The position numbers were made by a program, and so were the translations under genes. From positions 4,154,001 to 4,218,000 of the forward strand of contig OZ241900.1 in assembly GCA_965203615.1 (NCBI GenBank): 64,000 nt of DNA. The letters run 5' to 3'. The DNA comes from VXNE01 sp965203615. GTDB lineage: Bacteria; Pseudomonadota; Gammaproteobacteria; Pseudomonadales; Azotimanducaceae. Within the stretch, counting starts at the first letter, position 1. Each line of letters opens with the position of its first letter. This document shows positions 17,080 to 25,689 of this stretch, in pieces. The notes under the pieces were generated by a model. That model saw nothing but the letters and a program-made list of their open reading frames with translations, had not been told where the DNA came from and ran no database searches.

Positions 17080-18368
17080 CGCCGTTTCCCGTACACCAGG
17101 AACGGGATGTTCGCGTGGGCCGCGTGGCCGTGGCCATCGTAGACCATCACGAACAGTCGATACTGGCCGGGAGAATCGGGCGCCATCAAGGTGACGTCGG
17201 CTTGCGAAGGTTCGCCGGCGAACAGGCCTTCGAGGTCCGCGATCGTTGCCTCGAAATCGCCGCCGACCACCGTTTCGGTGCTCTCCGGCTTGATGCTCCA
17301 TTGAAAGACCAGGGCATCGCCATCCGGGTCGGCGGCATCGACCTTGGCCGTGTAACGTTTGCCGGCGGCCAGACGGACACTGTCGGCCGCCGGTCGCCGA
17401 GCGAGTCGCATCGATCGAATTGCGGGTGCCTGGTTCGCGGGAACGCGACCTGTCCAGACGGCCTGCAGGACATCGACCGCCGCCGTGGACTCGCCGGCTT
17501 CCGTGAAGAGGCTGAACCAGGTGTGTGTCCGCTCCTGCTTCTGGCCCCAGAGGAACGCGTAGGAGCCGAGACACGGGCCGAGAAACGGTGCGATGAGCGT
17601 GCGGTAACTTTCCAGGTAGTGGCGTCCCTTTTCCGTGCTGGTCTGCTCGATGGGCGCTCCCCAGCGGGTCTTTCCAACCTCCCAGTGGCCGAGGGGCCCC
17701 CATTCCGTGATCATGAACGGTCCCTCGCGCAGGTACGCGACGGCCTTCGGCATCAACGCCAGCGCCCCGTACGCCTGCAGGCTGATGAAGTCGAGGTCGG
17801 GCGCCCGTTCGCGGACGAGTTCGACCGTCTCCCTGTCCAGAGCGGAAATCGTGGTCGTCGTCGGGTGGTTCGGGTCGAGCGCGTGGATCATCCGCGAAAG
17901 CTCGTTGACCTCGTTGTAGACCCGTGGATTGGTGTGCTGCATGTCGAGTTCGTTGCCGATGATCCAGGCGAGGAGGGCGGGGTGGTCCTTGTAGCGCCGC
18001 ACCGCGTTCTCGACGTTCTCCCGCTGCTCGGCAATGCTGTCCGCGTCGTCGTAATCGAAGCCGAAACGTTCCGCCGCGACAGGCAGGCCCATCGAGACCG
18101 TCAGTCCGTGTCGGTGCGCCTCGTCAAGCGTCGCCCGGGCTTCTTCCACGCCCCAGGTGCGGATGGAGTTGCCGCCGCGCGCGGCGACCGTGGCGAGGTC
18201 TATATCGGCCGCGCCCGCGCCCTTGACGAGATAGGGCTTGCCTTCGCGCACGAGCGTGTAGCCGCCCTCGAAAGCGGCGACTTGGACGCGAACGGCACCC
18301 GCGTCGCCGAAGGCGCCAAGCATGGTGAAGAGGAGGGCAAGGGTTCCGAGCCGGCTTGGGTGGCTCAT
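17076..18368 (-). CDS. secreted GH-A clan (GH2-like TIM barrel) glycosidase
   Basis: A 430-residue exported protein. The ATG at 18368 gives a signal peptide (MSHPSRLGTLALLFTMLGAF, cleavage near AGA-VR) and overlaps the lacI stop by four bases. A retaining GH-A barrel is suggested by GGNSIRTWGV, the acid/base in AWIIGNELDM (Glu140) and the nucleophile in FMITEWGPLGHWE (Glu222). Residues after about 310 form an immunoglobulin-like domain (DAADPDGDALVFQWSI). The family cannot be fixed by eye: it resembles GH2 catalytic barrels, and endo-beta-1,3-glucanases of GH158 are a plausible relation given the laminarinase context. It probably trims glucan in the periplasm. Confidence 0.75.
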   Translation of the reverse strand: MSHPSRLGTLALLFTMLGAFGDAGAVRVQVAAFEGGYTLVREGKPYLVKGAGAADIDLATVAARGGNSIRTWGVEEARATLDEAHRHGLTVSMGLPVAAERFGFDYDDADSIAEQRENVENAVRRYKDHPALLAWIIGNELDMQHTNPRVYNEVNELSRMIHALDPNHPTTTTISALDRETVELVRERAPDLDFISLQAYGALALMPKAVAYLREGPFMITEWGPLGHWEVGKTRWGAPIEQTSTEKGRHYLESYRTLIAPFLGPCLGSYAFLWGQKQERTHTWFSLFTEAGESTAAVDVLQAVWTGRVPANQAPAIRSMRLARRPAADSVRLAAGKRYTAKVDAADPDGDALVFQWSIKPESTETVVGGDFEATIADLEGLFAGEPSQADVTLMAPDSPGQYRLFVMVYDGHGHAAHANIPFLVYGKRR

Positions 18369-19429
18369 GTCTCGAGATTCCCGGGATCGGCTGGCTTCGC
18401 CATGGATGCGCGGGTGACAAGGTCGCACTGGAAAGTTTCCTGTCGGGGCGATTCACCCGCGAGACCCGCGATGAGCAGTTCCGTCGCCCTGGAGGCGATC
18501 GCCGAGATCGGCTGTCGTACCGTCGTCAGGGCCGGCCAGGTGTGTGTTGCGGTGGGGGAGTCGTCGAATCCGGCAACGGAGAGCGTGCCTGGCACGCTAA
18601 CGCCCTGTTCGTGGGCCGCAACCACGACGCCCGCCGCGGTATCGTCGTTGCAGGCGATGATGGCCGTGGGATGGTCCGGGAGTTGCCACAGGGCGCGGAA
18701 TCCGCGCTTGCCGGAGTCGAAGTCGAACCGGCCGTCGACGATCAGGTCCCTGTCGATGTCCACGGCATGCTCACGAAGACAGTCCAGGTGCCCCGCGAGA
18801 CGCCGGTCGCTGGCGCCGTGCCTGGCGTCGCCTCTGACCCATCCGATGCGGCGATGCCCGAGGGAGACGACGTGTTCGGTCAGTGTGCGACCCGCCTCGA
18901 CATCGTCCGGGTTGACCGAGATGCGATCGGGATTCGTCTCCTTGGGGGAGATGAGCGCAAAAGCGATGCCGCTGTCGACAAGCAGTGAAATGATGTCCGG
19001 CCGGTCCGCGATCGGTGCCGTGAGCAGCAGGCCGTCGACGCGGGTCTGCCGTGCGAACTGGCGAACCAGGGCGGGCGTCACATCCTCGTTGCACGGGCGC
19101 AGCATGAGGGCGTGGCCGGTGGTCTCGCACGCGGCATGGGCGCCTTCGAGGATCTTCTGGATGTAGCTGAACTCGTGCGGGTTTTCGTAGAGCAGTCCGA
19201 TGGAAAAGGTGCGCCGGCCCGCGAGGCCGCGCGCCGCCGGATGCGGTTCGTAGTCGAGCTCGGCGACGGCGTTCATTACGCGTTCCCGGGTCGCCGGGCG
19301 GACGTTCGGTTCGTTGTTGACGACCCGCGAGACCGTCTTGATCGAGACGCCGGCGCGTTCCGCGACTTCGCGGATGGTCGCTCCGCGGGGGCTAGCCTGC
19401 ATCTCTCGGCCGGTGATTTGCTGAGTCAC
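18365..19429 (-). CDS. LacI-family transcriptional regulator of the glucan locus
   Basis: A 354-residue regulator. Residues 17-75 hold the classic headpiece (TIREVAERAGVSIKTVSRVV, NNEPNVRPATRERV) and hinge (YEPHPAARGLAGRRT). The rest is a periplasmic-binding-protein-like sensor domain with ACNDDTAAGVVVAAHEQGV and SVAGFDDS. It is embedded in the operon, sharing ATGA with the downstream glycosidase gene. It probably represses the locus and responds to a glucan-derived oligosaccharide. A perfect 14-bp palindrome with a central CG at 25503-25516, upstream of the GH16 gene, fits the LacI operator pattern and is the likely binding site. Confidence 0.9.
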   Translation of the reverse strand: MTQQITGREMQASPRGATIREVAERAGVSIKTVSRVVNNEPNVRPATRERVMNAVAELDYEPHPAARGLAGRRTFSIGLLYENPHEFSYIQKILEGAHAACETTGHALMLRPCNEDVTPALVRQFARQTRVDGLLLTAPIADRPDIISLLVDSGIAFALISPKETNPDRISVNPDDVEAGRTLTEHVVSLGHRRIGWVRGDARHGASDRRLAGHLDCLREHAVDIDRDLIVDGRFDFDSGKRGFRALWQLPDHPTAIIACNDDTAAGVVVAAHEQGVSVPGTLSVAGFDDSPTATHTWPALTTVRQPISAIASRATELLIAGLAGESPRQETFQCDLVTRASMAKPADPGNLET

Positions 19430-19584
19430 TAAATGTCATGGTTTTCAATTAGATGTGACTGCTTGTCCGAAAACAACCAAAGTCCACGCGACTTCAACCC
19501 GGGGCGGAGGCAAGCCGGTCGCTGTCGCGCCGGGCCAGCCTTGTCCGGGCATCGCGCCAAGCTGGTTCTGCCGGCCGGATATCG

Positions 19585-22290
19585 CTACAGATCGCCCAGC
19601 CGATAGCTTGCCCGGACACCCGCCAGTCGCGGGCGCGTGAAGAACCGCGTGTTGTCGAACTGGGTGATGATCTGCGCGGCCTCGTGCACTTCGTCGGTGA
19701 CGTTGCTTATGAACCCTTCCACGCGCAGGCGTCCGTTGTTGTGCGAGAAGCCGACGCCGGCATCGACGGACACGAACGCCTTCACCTCGTCGTTCAGGCG
19801 CAGGCGCGGATTGTTCGGGTTGAGGAAATCGATGCTGTTGAAGATCGTGCGGTACTGGTCGTCGCGCCAGCCGATCGAGATCACGTAATCGACGATGCCC
19901 CACTCGGTGCCGAAGGCCTGGGAGATCGAACCGTTGAGCTGGTACTTGGGGGTGTGCGGGAGCCGCCGCCCATCGATGGACCGGAACACGGCCTCGTCGG
20001 GCGCGACGTCCGCCTGAAAGCGGAAGTCCTGGATGGGCAGGGCCTCCTGGATGCTTGCCTCCAGCCACAGCGCCGTCCAGTTGAAGTTGAAACCTCTTGG
20101 CAACTGGAATCCGCCATCGAGCTGGATGCCGTAGATCTGGGAGTCGGCGGCGTTGTAGCTGAACGACACGACCAGCGATCCGGCCCCGGTCTCCTCGGGA
20201 TCCACCAGCGTTGCTCCGCCGACCGTGAAGTCGAGCGCCTGCTCGACGGACAGGAGCGACGTGAACACCTGGTCGGTGTAGTCGTAGTAGAACGCGGATG
20301 CGTTGAACCGGGTCGGGATGGCGCCGAGCTCGAAATCGTTCTTCCATCCCGCCTCGTAGACGACGACCTGCTCCTCGTCGTAGGTGGGTGCCACGGGGAG
20401 TCCGGTTTCGCCGCTGAAGGTGTCGTTGAAACCCCCGGACTTGTGTCCGGTGGAGACCATGGCATAGCCGAGCGCGCCGTCGAAGTCCTGTTCGACGCGT
20501 ACGCGCCAGTCCATGAAGTTGTTCTGCATCTCGCCGAACTGGGGCGTGATGGAGGTGTTCGGGTTGATGATCGCGACGAAACTGAAGAGGCCGTCGGGCG
20601 GGCAGTAGAAGTCGTCCTGGTTCTGCGTGTCGACGCAGGGGACCTTGTCTTCCTGCGCGGCACCGCCGCCATAGGTTCCGTTTGCGAAAACGGCCTGGAC
20701 GTTGTCCCGGGCGCCGAACTGGGCGATGCCGTCGTAGTAGAAGGCGAGGTACTCCTCGTCGGACACGGTGCCGTCGCCGTCGGTATCCGGGTCAAAGATG
20801 GTGCGATCGCGGGCAGCGAACCGGAAACCCTCGGTGCCGACCCGCACGCCGCCGCAGCAGGAGAAGTTGCGTCCACCGAGGGCGAAGGCGTAGCGGGCAT
20901 TGACGCCGATGCGGGATTTCTCTTCCTCGGTGAAGCGCAGGCCTACCGTGAGGCGCGTGATGTCCGTGAGATGGTAGGTCACGTCGCTGTAGACCGACGT
21001 GGAGCTCGAATCCGTGTTCGGCTGGTTGAACTCGATGCCCTGGAAGAACAGGCCGCGGTCCCCTGCGGAGCCCAGGAACGTGTACTGGTCCTCATTGAAC
21101 CAGAACAGTCCGGCGGTCCATGTCCACGGCCCCGTGTCGCCGAAGAACCGCAGTTCCTGGATGTCCGAGACGCTGTCGGTGACGAATTGGAAGCGGGACC
21201 AGTTGTCGTACACCTCATCCACCGGCTGCAGCGTATCGGCCACCCCGCGCCAGTCGGGCGATAGCGGAGTCGCCGCGTCATAGTCGTAAAGCAGGTCGCG
21301 GCGGCCGCCCGTGTACTCGAGCGTCCCCCAGTCGAAGTCGTAGGTGACCTCGAGCTTCGCGCCCCAGTGCGTGGTGTCGAGTATCGGTGCGAAGGCCCGC
21401 GCATAGACGTCCCTGGGATCCTCGATGTCCTCCGGATGCACGTCGTTGCCGAGCGGGTTGGCATAGTTGGTACCGGTCCAGCCGGTTCCCTGTTCGTGCA
21501 CGCTGTCGAAGGCGAGGAGAACGCTCAGCCGGTCTGTCGCGTCGTAAAGAAGCTGCAGTCGGTAACCCACGTTGTCTGCCGCCTCCGCCGTGTCGAGGTT
21601 CAGGGGACCGACATCGTTGTAGTAGGAGGAGTGTTCGAGGGAGTAGCCCGCGAATCGTACGGCGGCGTTCTCGCCGAGAGGCAGGTTGACCACTCCGCGC
21701 AAGACCTGCTGCTCGTAGTCGCCCATCTCCCACTCGACCGCCACTTCGGTGCGGCCGAGCCCCGGTCGCCAGGGAATGATGTTGACGGAACCGGCGGTGG
21801 CGTTGCGTCCGCGCAGGGTGCCCTGGGGACCGACGTTGACTTCCACCCGGCCGATATCGAAGAACGCGGAGCCGATGCCGGCCGTGCGGGGCAGGTAGAC
21901 GCCGTCCAGGTGCGTGGCCGCCGCCGGGTCGCCGAGTTCCGTGTTGTTGGAGGATCCGACCCCCCGGATCCAGACCTCGACGTTGCCGCCCTTGTTGCCT
22001 ATTTCGAGGCCGGGCGCCAGTTCGCTCAGGTCCGTCAGGTCCTGGGCGCCCTGCATCTTGAGATCGTCGCCCTGGAAGCTGTAGGCGGTCACGCCCAGGT
22101 CCTGCAGGTTCTGCTCGCGACGCTCGACGGTGACGACGAGTTCCTCGTCATAGGTGCCCGGCTGGGGTTCGGTGTCGTCGGTCTCCTCTTCGGCGGCAGC
22201 CGCGAACGGCGCGAAGGCCAGTGTCGCAAGAACCGTCGCCCAGACGGGCAATGCCCGATGAACTGCTATCTGCATTGTGTTTCGCTCCAT
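19585..22290 (-). CDS. TonB-dependent receptor of the glucan locus
   Basis: A 901-residue outer-membrane receptor. After a signal peptide (ALPVWATVLATLAFAPFAAA) comes a TonB-box-like segment EELVVTVERREQNLQD, then the plug domain (VEVWIRGVGSS, IGRVEVNVGPQGTLRGRNAT, SVNIIPWRPG) and a long beta-barrel ending in VRASYRLGDL. The class resembles the receptors that import glycans or glycan fragments in marine gammaproteobacteria rather than siderophore receptors, but substrate calls from sequence alone are weak. It follows the GH16 lipoprotein by 15 bases and precedes lacI by about 155 bases. I infer uptake of laminarin oligosaccharides cut at the cell surface. Two cysteines (FSCCGG) sit in a predicted loop. 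Confidence 0.88.
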   Translation of the reverse strand: MERNTMQIAVHRALPVWATVLATLAFAPFAAAAEEETDDTEPQPGTYDEELVVTVERREQNLQDLGVTAYSFQGDDLKMQGAQDLTDLSELAPGLEIGNKGGNVEVWIRGVGSSNNTELGDPAAATHLDGVYLPRTAGIGSAFFDIGRVEVNVGPQGTLRGRNATAGSVNIIPWRPGLGRTEVAVEWEMGDYEQQVLRGVVNLPLGENAAVRFAGYSLEHSSYYNDVGPLNLDTAEAADNVGYRLQLLYDATDRLSVLLAFDSVHEQGTGWTGTNYANPLGNDVHPEDIEDPRDVYARAFAPILDTTHWGAKLEVTYDFDWGTLEYTGGRRDLLYDYDAATPLSPDWRGVADTLQPVDEVYDNWSRFQFVTDSVSDIQELRFFGDTGPWTWTAGLFWFNEDQYTFLGSAGDRGLFFQGIEFNQPNTDSSSTSVYSDVTYHLTDITRLTVGLRFTEEEKSRIGVNARYAFALGGRNFSCCGGVRVGTEGFRFAARDRTIFDPDTDGDGTVSDEEYLAFYYDGIAQFGARDNVQAVFANGTYGGGAAQEDKVPCVDTQNQDDFYCPPDGLFSFVAIINPNTSITPQFGEMQNNFMDWRVRVEQDFDGALGYAMVSTGHKSGGFNDTFSGETGLPVAPTYDEEQVVVYEAGWKNDFELGAIPTRFNASAFYYDYTDQVFTSLLSVEQALDFTVGGATLVDPEETGAGSLVVSFSYNAADSQIYGIQLDGGFQLPRGFNFNWTALWLEASIQEALPIQDFRFQADVAPDEAVFRSIDGRRLPHTPKYQLNGSISQAFGTEWGIVDYVISIGWRDDQYRTIFNSIDFLNPNNPRLRLNDEVKAFVSVDAGVGFSHNNGRLRVEGFISNVTDEVHEAAQIITQFDNTRFFTRPRLAGVRASYRLGDL

Positions 22291-22305
22291 CTCGTCACCC
22301 CGCCG

Positions 22306-25300
22306 CTATTGCGCCTGTAACAGGCGAATGTTGTCGATTCGCGCCACGGCGCCGTCAGCGTTCCCCCAATCGGGGAAGAACATCACCAGTTTGAGATCCG
22401 AAAGATCCAGGCCGGCCAACTCGACTCCGAGGTCGAAGCTGTAACTTTGCCAATCGGCGCCCGGCATGGGATTGCCGCCTGCCGTCAACAGGACTTCGAC
22501 CGCGCTCGCCGCGCCGCTGCTTTCCAGCTTGAGCCGCCACTGCGAACCCTCCGGCGGCGGCGATACCTCCTTGAAGTCGAACTCCAGCATGCCGCCCGCG
22601 GTGGCGCTTGCGTCCAGTCCGGCCGTTGCCTGAATGCCGGTCACGGTAGCTCCTGCGCCGAACGACAGTTCGATCACGTTGCCGTGGTCCTCGTCGTCTT
22701 CGACCTCTGCGAACGTCGCGGCGCCGCAGCAGTCCCACAGGAACCAGCCCTCGGCCAGCGCGTCCACGTAGAGGTCGATGGACGCCACTTCGGGTACGAA
22801 TCGGACGTTGTCGATTCTCCCCACCGCGCCATCGGCGTTCGCCCAGTCGGGGAAGATCATCACCAGTTTCACGTCGCTGAGATCCAGCCCCGCGAGGTCT
22901 CCGCTCAGCGTGAAGCGGTAGCGCTGCCACTCGGAACCGGGCTCGGGGTTGCCGCCGTGGGTCAGCACCACCTCGACCGCTGTCGCGGCATTGCTGCTCT
23001 CTAGTTTCAACCGCCAGACGGAGCCTTCCGGTGGCGGCGACACTTCCTTGAAGTCGAACTCCAGGGTGCCCGAGGCGAGCGCGCTGACATCGACGCCTTC
23101 GGTCGCCTGGAATCCGGTGACCGTGCCCGTCGCGCCGAACGACAGTTCGACCACGCTGCCGTGTTCGGCGTCGTCCTCGACTTCGCCGAAGGTGGCGCCG
23201 CCGCAGCAGTCCCACAGGAACCAGCCGTCGGCAACGCTGTCGCCGTACAGTTGGACGGCCGCGGTACCACCGGGGCCGCCTCCGCTTGGCCCTTCGCCCG
23301 GCAGCCACTGCACGTTGTCGAGTTCGAACGTTTGTTCAACGCTCTGCTCCGTCGGGAATATGACGATGCCGGTATTGACCGTGGCGAGGTTGAGGCCGCC
23401 GCCCAGCAACTGTGCCACTGGCACTTCCACGGTCTCCCATTCACCGTCTCCGACCTTGCCGATGCGCTGGTCGCCGCTGGTGCACGGGAAGATGCAGTCG
23501 ATCTTCATGGTCATGCCGGCCTCGTTGTCGCCGTAGTCGTTCACCTTGATGTCGAAACTCACCGCGCCGGGCGCGTAGGCGCCCAGGTCCACGCCCATGC
23601 TGGACTGGATGAACCACACGCCGAACGCCTCGCTGTCGGAGAAGCTCACTTCGAGGATATTGCCCCGGGTGGCATCCCCGATTTCCTTCCATTGCACCTT
23701 GTTGGCGGGATTGGTGCCGTCCGAGTAATTGGCCCAGTTGCTGCCCGAGTCGGCGGCGCCGATGCCGACGTCCCAGATCGGGTCGACGGCATCGATGTAG
23801 ACAGGTTGCGGATCGTTGGCCGATGGCGGGGGTGGCGCGGGGGGCATGATGCCGCAGTCGCCATCACCGACGTGGCCGCAGATGATCCGGATGTTGTCGA
23901 CCCGCACGTGTGCGTGGCTCGTGGGTTCCAGCACGAACAGGCTCAGTACCTGGTCGAGATCGACGGGGCCGCCCCCGAAATGTCCGGGGTTGTGGGCGAT
24001 GTCGCTGATTTGCACGGTGACCGTGGTCCACTCGTCCGTGGCCAGCGTCGAGACCGGCAGGTCGACAAAGCCGAGATCCGGGAAGCCGCTGTCGAGCTTG
24101 ACCTGCAAACTGCTTGCCTCGTCGGTCTCGTCGCCGAAGATGTAAAGGTCGAACTGCACTTCGCCCGCGTAGTCGGCCCCATCGGACGCGCTGCCCATGC
24201 CGAAGAGCGTCTGTCTCGCGAGGTTCGACGGGAATATGGAAAAGTTGCCGCCGCCGGTGGTGTTGACATCGATTACCATGCCGCGGTCGCCGCCGCCATC
24301 GATTTCCGAAAGCGCTAGCGCGCCTCCCGCGTCATACACGCCGAAGTCGAGCGCCACGGTGTCTTCGGAGTTCGGGAACGTGAGAGGCCCTACCGCGTCG
24401 ACGTAGAGGTCGTAGACAGCCCGGTAGACACTTTCTCCCAGCGGCGGAATCACGGAGGGATCGGTGTAGTCCGTGAAGCCGTCACAACCTGTACCGTTTT
24501 CGGAATCGATGGTGCACTCGTAGACGCGCACGTAGTCGACGCGCAGTTCCGCCGGCAGGGCGTCGGGCGTTGGCGCTCCGGGCAGGTTCCCTCCCACCGC
24601 GAGATTGAGCAGAAGGTGGAACGGTTGGTCGAAGGGTGCCGCATCCGAGCCCTGGACATGGGCATTCGTGGCGGCGTCCAGGTAGTAGTTCCAGTAGGTG
24701 GAGTTCCTGACGGTGTAGTAGTGCGTCCCGTCCACGAACCAGCGGACCTCCTGTTGGTCCCATTCGAGCGCGTAGATGTGGAAGCCGTCCGCCGGATCCA
24801 CTTCCATGTGCTTCTGGTACTTGAAGGTATTGAGCGGCCAGGCCATGCCGTAGTGAATGGCGGCCTGGTTGAAGGGGCTCGGGTCGCGCGAGAAGACTTC
24901 CATGATGTCGATCTCGCCACCCGCCGCCCAGGTGCCGTAGGCGGAATCGGTGGGCAACATCCAGAACGCCGACCACATCCCCTGGCCGCCTGCCGCGTGA
25001 ATGTTCGCCTCGATGCGTCCGTACTTGATATCCAGCTTGCCGTCCGTGTTGATACGCCCGGACGTGTATTGGCGGCCGTCCACTTCCTCCTGCCGCGCCG
25101 TGATGATGAGGTTGCCGTCAGCGACGGAGACGTTGGCGGCCTGGTAGCTTTGCAACTCGTTGTTGCCCCAGCCGGGGATGCCCTCGGCGGTACCGTCCCC
25201 TGTCTGGATATTCCACTTGGAGGCGTCCAGCGCGCTGCCGGAGAATTCGTCCGACCACACGAGGTTCCAACCCTTGGGGGTCAGGGGGACGGTAGGCTGG

Positions 25301-25452
25301 TTGCCGCCCTCCGCCAGATCGTCATTGCCGCCAGTGCAGCCGACGAGCACGACCGCCGCCACCAACACCCGGACACATGCGCGGAAATAACCCGCCACCG
25401 CGCCGTGTTGACTCTCTGTACGTTGGTGGTGCTTGGCCCGGATGGAAACCAT
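22306..25452 (-). CDS. GH16 laminarinase-like lipoprotein with C-terminal binding modules
   Basis: A 1048-residue surface lipoprotein. The signal sequence ends in the lipobox VLVGC (Cys39). The GH16 domain covers about residues 60-315: WNLVWSDEFSGSALDASKW, GWGNNELQSY, and the catalytic ExDxxE motif GEIDIMEVF (Glu180, Asp182, Glu185), in the form found in beta-1,3-glucanases. Downstream are four jelly-roll-like modules of about 150 residues. The first two are divergent and the last two are near-identical repeats sharing GWFLWDCCG and DFKEVSPPPEGS. I infer an endo-laminarinase with carbohydrate-binding modules. It is the first gene of the glucan locus, with an operator-like palindrome 50 bases upstream. 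Confidence 0.88.
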   Translation of the reverse strand: MVSIRAKHHQRTESQHGAVAGYFRACVRVLVAAVVLVGCTGGNDDLAEGGNQPTVPLTPKGWNLVWSDEFSGSALDASKWNIQTGDGTAEGIPGWGNNELQSYQAANVSVADGNLIITARQEEVDGRQYTSGRINTDGKLDIKYGRIEANIHAAGGQGMWSAFWMLPTDSAYGTWAAGGEIDIMEVFSRDPSPFNQAAIHYGMAWPLNTFKYQKHMEVDPADGFHIYALEWDQQEVRWFVDGTHYYTVRNSTYWNYYLDAATNAHVQGSDAAPFDQPFHLLLNLAVGGNLPGAPTPDALPAELRVDYVRVYECTIDSENGTGCDGFTDYTDPSVIPPLGESVYRAVYDLYVDAVGPLTFPNSEDTVALDFGVYDAGGALALSEIDGGGDRGMVIDVNTTGGGNFSIFPSNLARQTLFGMGSASDGADYAGEVQFDLYIFGDETDEASSLQVKLDSGFPDLGFVDLPVSTLATDEWTTVTVQISDIAHNPGHFGGGPVDLDQVLSLFVLEPTSHAHVRVDNIRIICGHVGDGDCGIMPPAPPPPSANDPQPVYIDAVDPIWDVGIGAADSGSNWANYSDGTNPANKVQWKEIGDATRGNILEVSFSDSEAFGVWFIQSSMGVDLGAYAPGAVSFDIKVNDYGDNEAGMTMKIDCIFPCTSGDQRIGKVGDGEWETVEVPVAQLLGGGLNLATVNTGIVIFPTEQSVEQTFELDNVQWLPGEGPSGGGPGGTAAVQLYGDSVADGWFLWDCCGGATFGEVEDDAEHGSVVELSFGATGTVTGFQATEGVDVSALASGTLEFDFKEVSPPPEGSVWRLKLESSNAATAVEVVLTHGGNPEPGSEWQRYRFTLSGDLAGLDLSDVKLVMIFPDWANADGAVGRIDNVRFVPEVASIDLYVDALAEGWFLWDCCGAATFAEVEDDEDHGNVIELSFGAGATVTGIQATAGLDASATAGGMLEFDFKEVSPPPEGSQWRLKLESSGAASAVEVLLTAGGNPMPGADWQSYSFDLGVELAGLDLSDLKLVMFFPDWGNADGAVARIDNIRLLQAQ
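22309..23262 (-). repeat. tandem duplication encoding two binding modules of the GH16 protein
   Basis: Two adjacent ~477-base units (about 22786-23262 and 22309-22785) encode modules that start at LYGDSVADGWFLWDCCG and LYVDALAEGWFLWDCCG. Both run through FDFKEVSPPPEGS and WRLKLESS to KLVMIFPDW or KLVMFFPDW and IDNVRF or IDNIRL. Identity remains high at the DNA level, which indicates a recent intragenic duplication. Confidence 0.75.
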
Positions 25453-25502
25453 GACCGTGTTCCCCCTCGAACATCGATGAAGGGTCCACGGTATGCCTAA
25501 AA

Positions 25503-25516
25503 TGACAACGTTGTCA
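25503..25516. promoter_or_regulatory. LacI-type operator palindrome upstream of the glucan locus
   Basis: TGACAACGTTGTCA is a perfect 14-bp inverted repeat centred on CG, the form expected for LacI-family operators. It lies 50 bases upstream of the GH16 start codon in the intergenic region from which the whole cluster would be transcribed leftward. The only LacI-family gene in the window is inside that cluster, so autoregulation of the operon is the simple reading. No second copy was seen between the receptor and lacI. Confidence 0.75.
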
Positions 25517-25689
25517 ATGCCGTCGAAAGAATGGTCTGAGGATCCGAATCCGAACCCGGGTTCAAGCGCTGTGAAAGGCTCGTCGAAGCAAGGGAGGCAG
25601 GCGGGCGGTGGCCGGGTCAGAACGCTCCGTGGCGAAGTGGAGCGGGCCGAGGACGCATTGGGGGTGTGCTAACCCGGCGGGGCCAGCCC

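Noticed and set aside
16090..17142. Long open frame on the plus strand opposite the symporter gene.
   Set aside because: It is antisense to a clear GPH symporter, has no recognisable domain and its composition follows the complementary codon pattern typical of high-G+C shadow frames.
19684..21264. 526-codon plus-strand frame opposite the TonB receptor.
   Set aside because: Shadow of the receptor gene; no start context, no domain, Val/Glu/Gly-rich composition from antisense reading.
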